64,000 bases of DNA, from positions 97,256-161,255 of the forward strand of contig JASWJB010000067.1 of NCBI GenBank assembly GCA_032433595.1. The letters run 5' to 3'. Both the position numbers and the translations under genes were made by a program. Shown piece by piece: positions 1 to 12,009 of the stretch; the first letter of the stretch is position 1; each line of letters opens with the position of its first letter. Below the pieces are notes generated by a model. The model ran no database searches, had not been told where the DNA came from, and was given only the letters and a program-made list of their open reading frames with translations. The DNA is from Conoideocrella luteorostrata. Lineage: Eukaryota > Ascomycota > Sordariomycetes > Hypocreales > Clavicipitaceae.

Positions 1-2215
1 TGATAATGAATATCGGCATTGACGAATCATACTGCGATTTTTTGCGGACTCTAACCTGGGTCGTTGTTTGTTTGGTACTGTGGTTCGGCCAGGCCCCTCT
101 AAAGCTGGGACTTTGGCAAAATATTTGCAAGAGGGATGTCAATTTACTAATAATTGACAGAGCCGAGTTCAATGGCAGACAGGTTCAAGGCCAATCTAGT
201 GGAACACAATGTGGATGGCTAGGATCATACGCGACGACAACACCACACGAAAGAGAACGGAGAATTTGGAACGAAACATGGAACGCTTAATCGTGTTACT
301 AATAGCCAAATCACGACACACTACGTGCATCGTTCTCATTTGATCCTTCGTTTCTCCATCTGTGGCCTCGCCAATTCGTAACCCAAAATAACACATGCCA
401 TCTGTACCCTACCGAAGAACATTGACATACTTCACGATATGCATAACAACTATCGTCATGCCGCGCTGTATAGGTAGGCCATCCACAGAATTCAAGCTGC
501 AGAGTGAAGCTATGCACAATAAAGTTTGCGCTCAATTTCGCAACCACATTGATGCAGAGCTTTTTTGCAAATCATGCAACACTTCTCGCAGTTCACTGCG
601 TTGGTAATATCCAGTTCACCCCTCACTACCCTGCTCCTTTCTAGAAGGATCATGATACGCGTCCAAAGGCACTCTGGTTCGTGACATCTTGATTTGACGG
701 AAACTACGGCAGATGTCGTAATCTCCTGGGAGGACCTTTCCACTTGACTGCCTACCGAGAGAAGTGATGCATGGCAAGTGTCCCTTAATAATCATGCAAA
801 ATACCCAGAAACTTCTCTTGCTGAGCCGAATCTTCAGATGAGAGCCACGCTGCGATTGCAACCAGTGGAACTTGGAGAACTCCGAACGGATACGCTGACT
901 GAATACTCACTGCTGTAGTAACAGCATTGGCACAGAGCCTACTTCGGTCTTGATCGAGGATGACATTATCTATTGCGGCTCTTCAAAGATGGCTGTCGCC
1001 CTCATGTAGCCCGGCCCGGCCACAGGGCTTGTTTCATGCTCTTTCAGGAACATGCTACGGAGTATACATATGGCGTACTTGTGTTGCGTGTCTTCCAAAT
1101 TGCGTATGAGGGCCGGACGTGTGACCAGTGTTTCATATCGCGAGCTCTGCAGTGGGCAGCCGGCAGCGGTGAATTCGTTCTAGGCGGCCTTTGCTATGGG
1201 AGGCCTGTGGCGTTGGTGTAGCAGGAGAGCTTGTGAATCCATGCTTGCGTGTCACTACCAGGGTCGAACATACTTTCCCGGATCTATTCGTCGAATGAGC
1301 AAGATTTCCTTTCAAAAAAAAAAAAAAAATTAGTCAGTAGCGGTGTGTACGCCAGAGGAGGGTCATGACGGTTACTCATAATCAAGAGGTCTGTGTTGCC
1401 CCTTGATCCATCAGACAGAATTCCCTTGCTGTGATTCGGACTCTCATCACCGGCTTTCTGCATCCACCCGCTACACACACTGGTGAGATGAATCCCCACG
1501 AGTGTCTGGGGTATATGCAGTCTTGGAGTCTTGAAAAGTACTCCTGGAGCGCGTATTAAATTAAGTCCATAGTCAGTATATCTCGGCAATACTGTCACAA
1601 GGTGCAGTGTGTCACCACTCTGCGGCAGCAATCACATAATGCTAGGATGCCTCCTTGATATTGGTCTTCCACTTCGCTTTCGCCGACTGCAACAGCACCT
1701 GAAGCCAAGGAGCATGATACACGGAAAGCGGCATTGATCACGCGGGTGCGAGCTGCCCACAAACGTGCATGGACACCTGAAGTGCATTGTCCTGTTACAT
1801 AGAAAAAATCCAGCCCCTTTGCGGTCCTGTGGAATCGTCGCCGACAGTATCCTTGTCGAGAGAGCAGTCACGGCTTCAAAAGAAAGCACGGAATCGGTCT
1901 TGAGGAACATCTGCCCAGTCGCCTAAACAAGATGCATATCCGTCCAACTCGCGACAAACAATTCCTGGCCGAAGCTGGAGTTGGTGGTTTAGGGGTCGCG
2001 TAGGGATAATCAGTGCCACTTGTCTGCGCCTTTGGACAACTCAAGCCAGATTATACGACCCATATACCGTCGGCTATTGTATTGGCCCCATCTGACTTCT
2101 CCCTCGGTTGTACACTAGCAGCTGAATATATGGGTGATCGATACCCTGACGCAAGAAGCTGCAGGCTCCTTAGTCTGGGTGTCCCTAATGGAGAAATTAG
2201 GCGCCAGTGTTGCGG

Positions 2216-2440
2216 TACGCCGGGTTACCGTTGGCAGCTCGAGAAAAGCAAGACGCAGTCGCCAAGCTGCTGCTCGATGAGGGGCTTGACGTTGCGGCCA
2301 AGGACTACTGTTTGAAGACATCGCTATCGCTGGCCATCGCATGCGAGAATGAGGCTGTTACCAAGCCACGACGTGATAATGGCGCCGACAGTAAGGCTAA
2401 GAACAAGGATGGCCAGAGCCGCTGTCGAGGGGAGGCGCCG
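2216..2440 (+). pseudogene. ankyrin-repeat gene relic
   Basis: One frame reads as about two degenerate ankyrin repeats. The first contains DAVAKLLLDEGLDVAAKD. The second contains ENEAVTKPRRDNGADSKAKNKDGQS, split as ENEAVTK, then PRRDNGADSKAKNKDGQS. These match the usual pattern of [G/E]xEAVxKLLLDxGADVxAKDxxGxTPL. The second helix has lost its LLL core (KPRRDN). After GQS the expected PLxxAAxxGH continues only in a shifted frame. There is no start codon context, no full-length partner and no flanking repeats, so this is a fragment of a once larger ankyrin protein. Ankyrin proteins expand and decay readily in filamentous fungi. The family call is fairly sure and its lack of function is inferred. 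Confidence 0.7.
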
Positions 2441-4583
2441 CGAAAGGGCCCACGGTCACGTAACTAGTCCGCTATTTTGAAAACATAGGCATACTCAGAA
2501 GAAACGAATAGATCCTTCTGTGTCTTAAGGTTACAATGCGAGCTGCAATAGTCAATCTGTCAAAGGAATCGGTCCGTGAGGAAACTCAACGTTAATCCCG
2601 TCGCAAACTGCACATCGTCACACATTCGTCTACTCCGTAGCCACCAAGCAATAGAAACATCGGATCTGACCACAGTTGTCTCCGTCATAGCTGCAGTGCA
2701 AAAACATATTGTAATGTAAGAGCACACCGCAGTACTAGAGAAGCACCTCCCGTGTAAAACGCAAATCCGGCTGGCCTCCTTTCTCTTATAGCTGCCTTAA
2801 GTACCTGGGCAGGTAGTCGGGCTCCGTGAGACGTCGGCAAGAGTCTTGATCTGACTTGACTTCGTCGTGCTTGCCTGCTTTGCATCTTTTAGTACGGAGT
2901 ACTTGCACCTCCCGCTCGTGTACGGGTACAAGGGTACGTGGTACATAAATGATGCCTTTCATCCTTGCCACGGCAAGGGCAAGGATCTCCTTCCGGACAT
3001 GGTAGTAATCATCCCATACTCCGTACTCCTGGCAAAAATAAAAACCAAACAATGCCAGCATGTGTTCCGCACCTCACGATTAAAAGACCAAACTACTTGC
3101 CACATCGAGCCGGCAGTTGGGCCTGCACATCGCGTACACATCGCGAAATGCATTTAGTAATCATCACAGCTCTTGTTCACCGAGAATCTACGGGTGGCAG
3201 GTGTGGCTGAAACATTCCCGGGTTCAAGCCTATTCTGTCACGGCCTTGTCGTACAAAGTACACGACACACCTTTCAATTGGCCTGTTCGACAGCCTCAAA
3301 TTTTGACAGGTGTGCTTCCCTTTGACAGCAGACTCTGGTTAGTCACCAGTCATCCAGAATAGAGGCCGAACTTCTGCAGATGCGAGCTACTTTCTGAATG
3401 TGACGTACAGGAGAAGAGGAAAGAGGAAACTTAACATGGTTTGCTACAACACTGTAAAATGTTTCGTAGGAAAGCTGTTCACTAATCAAAACCTGCAGCA
3501 TTTGGCTGGCGGCTGAGTTTGAGAAAGGGTTTCACACGATGCAGTCACGCCCGTATCCGCGCCACACCGAGCACATCTCGGCTTCGAACATATATCGATA
3601 CAGTTGATGATATCTATTAGAAAGCGGAGCCGTGGCCTTGCTGGGGAAGATCCCTTACCAGCAGCAGCCAAAATACATGCGGTGTATCATTTATTGTTTA
3701 CTTATCGTCGGCCAAGACAAGACAACCGCCTGAGGATACAATGGCATGATTCTGGTCTACGAGGCTGGCGTATTGTGTTGAATACTAAGCAGGCTCGCAC
3801 ACAAAGGGCGGTCAAGTGATGCTAACATTAGCCGGGTGTTTTGAAGTATGTTGTGTAATGAAGTCCAAGCCGAAATTCATCAGCAGAGTTGTGGCAGTTT
3901 CCTGAAGCATCGTCCACGGAGTCCATCATCCTGCTGCCGTGGTTTCTGAAGCTTCCCATGATTCATAAAATCTGACGGTTTCGGGCTATTGCAGATTCCT
4001 GGGATATCTCGATACGTATCAAGTACTCCTTAGCAGCACAACATAAGACGAACCTGGGCGTGGGCAAGAAAGGGCAAGAGTAAGCATCATTCATCATCAC
4101 CTACGTACCCGAGCAAGTAACGCCCGCGCTGGGATGCTACCTTACATCACACACCTCTTGGGGGCGTTCTGTTGGCTACGCACCCGACAGGGAGAAATTT
4201 CTCGCCCACATAAGCTAATCAAGTTGTTCATTTTTGTGTGTCAAGGTAACCGCAGTAGCGAATTATTCACAGCAGCTCCAGCAAACATGTAGGCTACCGG
4301 GCGAGACATTCGCGACCCATGACCTGCAGCCGCGAGCAGGGGCTACTGGAAACACACAGCAGGCAGTTTTGGAGCAGCAAAACGTCAGATGAGAGGAATT
4401 ATGACAGCTGGCAGAGCACGAGTTAGATGAGTGCGACATAGAGGAAACGAAATCGCATGCGTATCCCATTTCTCTTTGCTTGCCTTTTCACTGTGCTACC
4501 CTGTCCACCCACACCTATACAACCTTTTTGGTGAATCTCCTCCGATACTAGTACCACGACACGATCAGAAACAATGTCTGACT

Positions 4584-4599
4584 TACGGAGTACTCCGTA
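4584..4599. repeat. perfect 16-bp palindrome TACGGAGTACTCCGTA
   Basis: Two inverted copies of the 9-mer overlap by two bases and form a perfect self-complementary 16-mer. This is the cleanest symmetric form of the motif in the window and suggests a site for a dimeric DNA-binding protein or a hairpin. No gene is recognised on either side. Confidence 0.9.
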
Positions 4600-5247
4600 C
4601 ATACGACCCCAATTTAGCCACAAGTTGCGGGGGGCATGAAGAATTGATAAACTCCGGATTGATTACCGACTTCCGGCTGCTTGGATCGTGTTCCATTTTA
4701 CGTCCGGCACACGATTCAGGTTACGAGGATGATTTCCATCGCTGGACTGTTTCTAGGCTTTTCATTTGCGAAACCGTCCCTACAGTATCTTCAGACCCAC
4801 CAGAACGCATGTTTTGCTCCGAACTGCCTTCCTCGAATATTGACATCTATTTTGGCATGTTACCATTTTGTGTGCAGATGGCTTACTTTTTCCTTTGTTA
4901 TCCTGCTCCGTTCCTTTGGCAAATTAATCCAGCATCGCCAAGACAAAAGGACGGAAGAGTGGCAGGTCTGGCTAGGACGTCTAGCGAACTGCTTCCTTCA
5001 TCAAGCTAACACATTGTTGGGTTTAATTCGAGGAGCCAGCAGTCGTAGTGTCTTTATTCCTCAACTTCGTTGAACCATTTCCTATCTACGGAGTAGCCGT
5101 TCTTCCTCCAAATTACTAGGCCAGGAATGCGTCTACGCTAGAGCTGACGAGAGAACAGGGAGCAGGAATGGGATAGTTGTCTCTTTGCCCCTGACCAGCT
5201 GTAAGTGCTGTGTCTCACTTCTCAGACCAGCGCAACGAAAAGAATGT

Positions 5248-5271
5248 TACTCCGTACGGAGTACTCCGTAC
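5248..5271. repeat. triple compound of the palindromic motif
   Basis: Three copies of the 9-mer in alternating orientation are fused end to end, each sharing its TA/TAC ends with the next. The array is 24 bp and could extrude as a hairpin in more than one register. It has the same sequence logic as the 4584 palindrome with one extra unit added. Confidence 0.9.
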
Positions 5272-6746
5272 ATAGGCGCCGAAAACCAAACAAGCTTTTT
5301 CCTAGTCCCGAGCATGGAGATTTATCCTACTACAAAATCCAACCAGTTTTTACGTGCCTGCCACACACACACCTAGCCCTGGCCGTATGTCAACATCCCC
5401 CTTATAGTAGCTACATTGAGACGTGTGTATGTATGGAGTACATACCACAAACAAGCAAACTCACCCATCACCTCGCCCTCTGAACTAGGCTGATTATCTA
5501 GTTCATTAGACCCCAATTTAGGCAAGCCGTTTGCCCTGTTTTGCCAGTCTAAATCAGTACTCCGTACATAACCACGGTACAATCGACCAACCCACCGCCC
5601 CGAAACCTACCTTGCCGAGTTCGGTCATGGCTGTAACCTTCCAAGATGATAGTACCGAGAAACGACCATGTGCACCTGAGGTCGTGTTCACATACAGCAG
5701 TGATCAAATGTACGTGATGAAGGACCGTGCCGCAACAATTGAGGCTCTTGATGAATTTTAGGTCAGCTGTTAATAATTGGTGCTTGTTTCTGACAACGTT
5801 GAAGCTCAGTCAGTTGGCCCAAATAATCCCGTACTTCCTAGCTCTGCCCAAAAGACCGCTCCAGTAACCGTTCGAAGACGGAAGACGACTGCAGCAGAGC
5901 ACACGCGAATATTACCAGCTTTGGCCCCTCAGGTATAGCTGTCTTGGCTGCATTAGTTACTCCATGGTCCTAGGAGGCATTTTATGCGAAAATGTATTGA
6001 TTGTGCTGACACATGTGTAAACATCCCGGATAGTCTCCCTTTTCGAAATCACCCTGTCGATGTGGCGAGTTCACCCAGGAGTTCCGACACACCTCGCAAA
6101 TAGCCGTAGTTACCAACAGCAAGGGCAGCAGCGAAATCACAGCACCCAGCGCAAATTCAAACTGCACTACTCGGTTTGTGAACACTACGTACGGAGTGCG
6201 ATACATTCTCGATGCATCCTCTGCTGACCACGCTTGCGGCAACACCGGGCAAATCTATCGCGGCTTGTCCCAAAGCTTGTCCCAAAATAGCCGAACCCTC
6301 TTTGGCAAGGCACTTCAGTGTGCGGGCTGGTGTATGTACCTACTGCAAGTAGGCGACCAATTCGCAAGCCATGGGCCTCAATTGGCTCTTCAGGTCCTGC
6401 CATCCCAGGCGCCTCCCAGGCGCCAGGTAGTCGGGTCGATCCTAGACCAATCACCAGTTTCCCGTTCCCCCCCAAGGAGTTGTAATTATCCGGCATATTT
6501 CGTTCGTGGTTGTTCTCCTGCCGAATTAGGCAATACATGCACTTTAACCCCAGATCCTCATTTGCGGACAGCTAAACAGTTACAAACCACAAACAGAACG
6601 TCGCCATCTTCATCGGCTCCTGGAAATTATCACGACACTGGGTCCTTCCCTGAGTGGTCTTCATTGCGAGAAGGTGATCGTCGTGGGAGCGGGGGGCTCA
6701 TTGCTTGCCGATCAGTTTTGGAATGATCATTTACTAGTACGCTAAC

Positions 6747-6778
6747 TACTCCGTACTCTCTCCGTACTCTCTCTGTAC
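6747..6778. repeat. motif-derived 11-bp tandem repeat
   Basis: The motif TACTCCGTAC runs directly into a short tandem array of CCGTACTCTCT (two units and a degenerate third, CTGTAC). Replication slippage starting from a motif copy would explain it. Confidence 0.7.
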
Positions 6779-7106
6779 GACATATGGTAGGCCATGCGTT
6801 TTGGCGCGTCGAATCTTTCAGCTATCGCGTCTGCGACTTGAGAGTGCACCGGGCAAATGCTACCTCTTCCTTCTTATTGGCAACCCTACCAACCCCCCCG
6901 GTACGCCACCTATTGCACACCAGGCTCTCCAGCAGGATGTGGAATACAATCCCCATCATACGCTCGTCATCCCACCTTGTCCTTGAAGTGCCAGCCCGGA
7001 AACCCTTTCCTTTGGTGATATGGGAGCCATCACCAACCAACCAAAACTATGCAAAATAAAAAGTCTCAAACTTGAGCACAGGAGGCTCGTCTAATCCAAC
7101 GCCATC

Positions 7107-7295
7107 ATGCTCTCAATCAAAGCGCCTGCGCTGTGTATTATCACCGCCCCCGTCTCGCGGTTGTATGCTCCTAATCATGATCCAGACCCAGTTTGCGCTA
7201 CTGTTTGCCGACCAGGCTCCAACAAGACAAACAGCCAGGGCGCGAATGTCTCAATCGTAAAACCGACAAATATCGCTCCCGGCATAGCTCATTAA
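7107..7295 (+). CDS. candidate small secreted protein (62 aa)
   Basis: A single-exon ATG frame of 62 codons with mixed, non-random codon use. The N-terminus (MLSIKAPALCIITAPVSRLYA) is moderately hydrophobic and could be a weak signal peptide. The mature part would hold two cysteines in VCATVCRPG and an NKT glycosylation sequon. The ATG has a good fungal context (GCCATCATG), and an A/T-rich CAAAATAAAAAG box lies about 60 bp upstream. I recognise no family. The frame is short enough to occur by chance, so transcript evidence would decide it. Confidence 0.3.
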   Translation: MLSIKAPALCIITAPVSRLYAPNHDPDPVCATVCRPGSNKTNSQGANVSIVKPTNIAPGIAH

Positions 7296-7494
7296 CTCCG
7301 TAATACTTCGGTGTAGTTGTATTCGATATGCTGTACAAAAATGGAGAAAACGAAAGGAAAAATCCTAACCACGAAAAACGGCCAAGAAGATGCAGGTAAA
7401 TGCGGGGACAGAAGAATCTAGAGTAAGTCGTGACTCATGTGCGGCTCGTGTATTGAGTGGCGTTGCAGCGTGTCAAGAATTCCTCGATGAATCA

Positions 7495-8750
7495 CTATCG
7501 TGGAGTGTCTTCTTCGTTATCGAATAGATCGAGGCAGTCTTCCAACACTATACGTTATAACACAAGTTAGTCTCATCCCGTTCAGGCACGCGCTGCGTGT
7601 GTTTCCGTGTACTCTGTAGTGTAGCAAGTCAACATACCTGCTTCAATTTGTTCTTCCCACACGCCATACTGATAGTCAACTAGCCCGTGACGCTCAATCC
7701 CATCACACAGTCGAATCAGCTCGTCTCCCATCTTCTTCACAGTGTCCTCACTCATGAGTCTCTGAGATCTTGATACCGATTGTCCGGATGCCATGAGTTC
7801 TTTCTGTTGAAAGGACAGGGCCAGCCAAGCGTGATTAAAATCATTCCAGAGTTTTAATCTGTCTTCATGCAAGACGGGATTATCTTGATGTAAGCCTTAA
7901 GATACCAGTTAGTGAATGCTTGCTCTAACAATAGCTGCACAAAGTGAAAAGAATATCTCGTACCTAGCTCCACGACTTGCGACAGCATCCAGTTAGATAT
8001 GCTTAGTAGTGTTTCCGATGCTCTCTCTAACTGGCCACTGTTTATGTCCTGAAAGACTATTCCTAGCTGTCGTCGAAAGTTTGTCCATTTCTCTGTTGCG
8101 CCGTCGTCACTAGAGTGGCCATGGCTTTCCGAAGCTCCAGCACGTGAACTACTCGACTGGTGGTGTATGTCGCTGACGTTGGCCATGCTGCTTGTATATG
8201 CCACGCTGGGGGGTTGCTGCTGATAGACGTTGGGTGAGGTGCTCGAGATTTGGCCTGGTTGTTGTATTGGGGTTCCAGAGCTGCCAGTTGCATCGGAGGT
8301 AAAATAGGTCGACGCCACGTCTGAAGGCATCATCTGCATGGCTGCATGCTGCCGTGGTGTGAATTGCTGCGTGTCAAAGACAGACTGTTGTGCTGCCGTA
8401 TTATGCGGCACGTTGTACATCATCATGCCTGCATTGTAACTGCCAGCTCCAGGCGTCTGAGTTCGCGTGTCACTTCCATACTCCGTTCCATAGGCCATTA
8501 ATCCAGAAGACATTGTCGAGGTAGAAAACCCAGAGGGAGAACCCTGATAATAATTACCGTAATGACCAGATACTCCCATACTTCGCGGGGTCGATGTCGA
8601 CAAGTTCAATGGCGCTGGACGGTATCGCTGAGAAGTGTCGCCTGCAACCGAGCTTCCTTGTGTTGCCGGGACCTGCAGTGGAAATCTTGATTGTGAAGTC
8701 TGATGAACAAGATGTTCATCCTGCCCCCCGCCACGGCGAGGTTGGTCCAT
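7495..8750 (-). CDS. conserved Q/S-rich hypothetical protein (365 aa)
   Basis: Three exons on the minus strand: 8750-7964, 7895-7638 and 7547-7495, with introns of 68 and 90 bp (GTACGA..AAG and GTATGT..TAG). Splicing keeps the frame and gives about 365 residues. Residues 1-220 are low in complexity and rich in Ser, Gln, Pro, Thr and Met, as in nuclear regulators. The C-terminal third is folded-looking and probably helical, and includes QLGIVFQDINSGQLERA, LLSISNWMLSQVVELG and GIERHGLVDYQYGVWEEQIE. It ends in an acidic VLEDCLDLFDNEED tail. The pattern of a disordered N-terminus and a conserved helical C-terminus resembles conserved ascomycete hypothetical proteins I have seen in Sordariomycetes, but I know no function. 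The start is the first ATG after a 5' region containing an A-rich tract on the plus strand. It stands alone, flanked by gene-poor DNA. Confidence 0.8.
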
Positions 8751-11700
8751 ACCACGAGCGAGCTGTTATTACTCCAGTCCTCCAGGATTTCCACGTATCG
8801 AAGTTACACTGTATTAGATATAGTGCTACCTCAACAGCTCCAAGATGGGAAAACGGGTGTGCTGGAGAATATTCTGGCTGCACTGTAATACTGAGTTGCA
8901 AATGTTGCAGCTCCCCAAAAAAAAAAAAGAAAAAGAAAAAACTATGTGACAGCAAATTCGTCTCTCTACCAGGAGAATCGAAAGCTAATTGAGCATGTGT
9001 ATCTGGGTGGTGTGGAAGAAGCGCGTTAAGAGGTTTATATATGTCGCTATCTCAACGACAGTTCAGAATGGTATGTGAGCAAATTGCGTTCAGAATTATG
9101 TTTTCTATAGAACCAACGTAGAAGCATAATTAGTCGCAGCCCCAGGGGTTGTGTTGTGTCGATGGCTTTAAGGGTGAAGGGGGCCGTCAGAGTTCACCTG
9201 AACCAGATCTCGGTCGAGTTCATGCCCTTGAAATGCGATGCGGATTCATGCCCTGGGCTGCAATCTTTGAGGCGTAACAAGATCCCTCAAAGATCCAAGC
9301 TGTAGTTTAAGGCCGGACTGTAACAGATCAACAACAAGGTGGTGCTGTTTAAGAACAATCGGGTGCACCGAAGCACAGTCTTACTCGTGCTTATTCTCAG
9401 TATTCCAGAATGTTCAGGCTTTGGTCTGCAGCATGATAGCCCTCTCCCCCTGCAAAATGACCGACTCTACTAGGGTGGTTGCAAATGTCACCGGGGTGTC
9501 AGCGGCGTATGAAGTCAGACCGAGTCAGGGTCCCGTCGAGTGCCTGATGTATCGGGGCCTGAGAACTTCTCAGCGAGTGGGATGCTTATTGTAAACAATA
9601 GATTCAGGCAGAGTCCAATTCAGAAGAGCGAAGGGAGGCAGCAAGTAGGCAAACAACAACTGCTAGTCCAATGCGAGAAACCTAACTGCTCAAAGAGTTT
9701 ACCTGGAGGAGGACGTGGTTGGGTCTTATACATTAGACACACACAATTGGTCGTTCCGCAGGCCTGGATCCACGCTAACATCCCGATGACAGACCAAGAC
9801 AACAGGTACTTGTACAATACGTGACACATTTTCTCGCGATTAGATGGCGTCGACATTGGGAACTCTACCAGCTCTGGGCGCGTGGAGGCCGGTATGGCCG
9901 CCGCTGGGCTTAGGCATAGTCGGACTGGACGAAAGGGCACGGATAACACCACCGGGCCCAAGTGGGATGATTCAGTTTGTGACCCAGCGGATTGGGCCTG
10001 TTTTGACTAGACTCCCAAACGGGTAAATAGAACGGGCGAGGTCGTGTGGACGCCCTTGAGCTGGCCAGCCAACTAACGCCACTTAATACAAAGGAGTTTG
10101 GATGTTGCAGCAAAAAGCTGCACTGAGTTTGATTTTGGTAAACGGATTGCGACAAAGCGAGAATTATCAAGTCAAACATAGAGATGCGTATGTTGGACAG
10201 TCCATAATGTGACTTGCAAAGCCTAAGGCAATACATGGAGAAATGAACGGCGAGCTCGGCATTCAGGCGGGCAACGTTATGCCAGCAAACCAGGACGCCC
10301 TAGCATTGTTTGGAGCGAGTGAAGAAACAGAAAAAAGAATCTCTCGCCTCTCGCGCCAGATTAGGCATTTTTCTCCCATCAAACTGAACAATGTTGCAGT
10401 TGACTACTCCGTATAGCCCCAGTCAATGGAGTATGGGCCCTGCTTGTACTTAATTCAATCTCAGAGCATCTCGGTTGGAAAGGAATGTATGCAAGATGGT
10501 CCTTATGCGTCTGCATGCATGGAGATCTCCTAGCCCTGACAACAGGCCGTGTGCCGCAAGCCCTCGGAAACACTGTGGTCTGAAGAGTACTCCGTTCATG
10601 CATGCCCGTACTCAAGATCAGGGAGGGGGTGTGCGCTTTGTTGGATGAGAAACCCAACCAGAGAACACATCTCTCCCAGTGACGGAGTACAAGCAAAGAA
10701 ACTTGAGACAACACCCCCGGTAACATTTCACTGGAGAGACCCTCGAGCATTCAAGCTGACAGCCGCTAACATCCATTGCAATTGAGCCTGTGTAGCTGAT
10801 CGGGGGGTCGAGGTAACTTTGACAGGGCGGATAGGGAAATTTCGCCGGGGAAAGGTCTCAGCAACTCTGCGTGTTGGGGTGGGTTTGTTAATTTTTCGCG
10901 CAAAGACGACAGTCAGTGCCGATCAACCTTGATTGCGGTTTTCAGAGCACTCGCACGGTCGGAACAAACAACAAACGGGGGTGGCCCTACCACGAGCTAG
11001 CGTAGCCAATGCAAGAAAGATCGTGCCGATTCGACCGTCACGGTCGACATAAGAAGGCTGTTGAAAAGCCCTTATACACTGGTGCCGTTCGAGCAGCTCG
11101 GCACTCAGAAAATACTCTAAGTACACATGCACAGGAGCAGGAGATACCTCGCTTCGCATGCGAGGTGGCTCTTGTTATCTCGATGTCGACCATCAAAATC
11201 GGATGAGGGCAACGATGTATCTCGATGTGACTGTGGACCGCTGGTCTAGCTGCTTCTCTCGATCTGAGACATGGAAATCAGTTAAAGGGCCGGCCCCATA
11301 ACTTGAATGGCGGGACCTGGAGCAATCACTTTTTGTTCTTGCCAGGCCAGCTAGGCGTTGTTACGACTCGTAGAGAAAAAGGCCAAGTAAGACGGGGGGG
11401 AGGAAAAATATTGGCACTTCGTCAGCCAAAAGATAGGGCGCCGGCTACTGCAGTTCTTTGCTCAGTGGGCACCGAATCATCTTCCCAATTACTGGTACTT
11501 TCCACAAGCTATTGGTTACGGGGAAAGATGCTTGTGACAGTTGATGAGGTCTTCGAGGGACCCAAGTCTCGCTGACAAAAATCTCAGACCCAGATTAGCA
11601 GCTACAAGGCTAAAGAGCCGCGAGGATGTGTGGCACCAGAGCTTGAGCGGCGAAAGAGGCGCGGACTTCCATGCTCATCCATGGATGCAACAGTAACAAG

Positions 11701-11967
11701 CATGGCCCTCGTCCGTATTACATATCCACATACTCCCTACAACGGCTGTTGACACTAGAAGTTGCGGTAATCGCAGTTGTTGCCACTAACAGCCGTAGCT
11801 TCTGGGCGCGCTAAACAACTGCCAACGGCCGTTCGCGGTCTGGTCCTTGCCGCCGGTAAGGTTTTGAAAGGCAGTTTGGACTGGACTGGGTGAGCACATG
11901 GACAAGCACATCTATAGTGGAGGGCGCGGGCCATTGCGGCTTCTTGGCGGCAGATAGCAGCGAGTTG

Positions 11968-12009
11968 ACTGGCCTGGTCTGGCCTGGCCTGACCTGAACT
12001 TGACCTGGT
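11968..12009. repeat. degenerate TGGCCTGG tandem repeat
   Basis: About four to five imperfect copies of a TGGCCTGGTC / TGACCTGAAC-like 9-10-mer follow each other, becoming more degenerate to the right. It lies in non-coding DNA and looks like a slippage minisatellite. Confidence 0.6.

Larger units (their letters stand above)
1..7106. other. gene-poor region, no convincing gene
   Basis: No reading frame here has a recognisable family, plausible splice structure or sustained coding character, apart from the ankyrin relic at 2216-2440. A 192-codon open frame at 4431-5009 overlaps another open frame and resembles nothing I know. The region carries an A16 run (1314-1329) and many copies of the TACTCCGTA/TACGGAGTA motif. 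It looks like decayed accessory DNA rather than a set of missed genes. Confidence 0.6.

Noticed and set aside
3190..3245. Possible tRNA because of CCCGGGTTCAAGCC, similar to a T-loop/B-box
   Set aside because: No A-box at the right distance, no acceptor stem pairing and no anticodon arm could be folded.
4431..5073. Two long overlapping plus-strand frames (192 and 130 codons), one with a signal-like MISIAGLFLGFSFA segment
   Set aside because: They overlap in different frames, have no recognisable family, and sit in motif-rich, decayed-looking DNA. A run of this length by chance is not impossible in six frames of 64 kb.
9620..9961. 113-codon minus-strand frame
   Set aside because: No family, its M is in a poor context, the composition is non-coding-like and it is overlapped by frames on the other strand.
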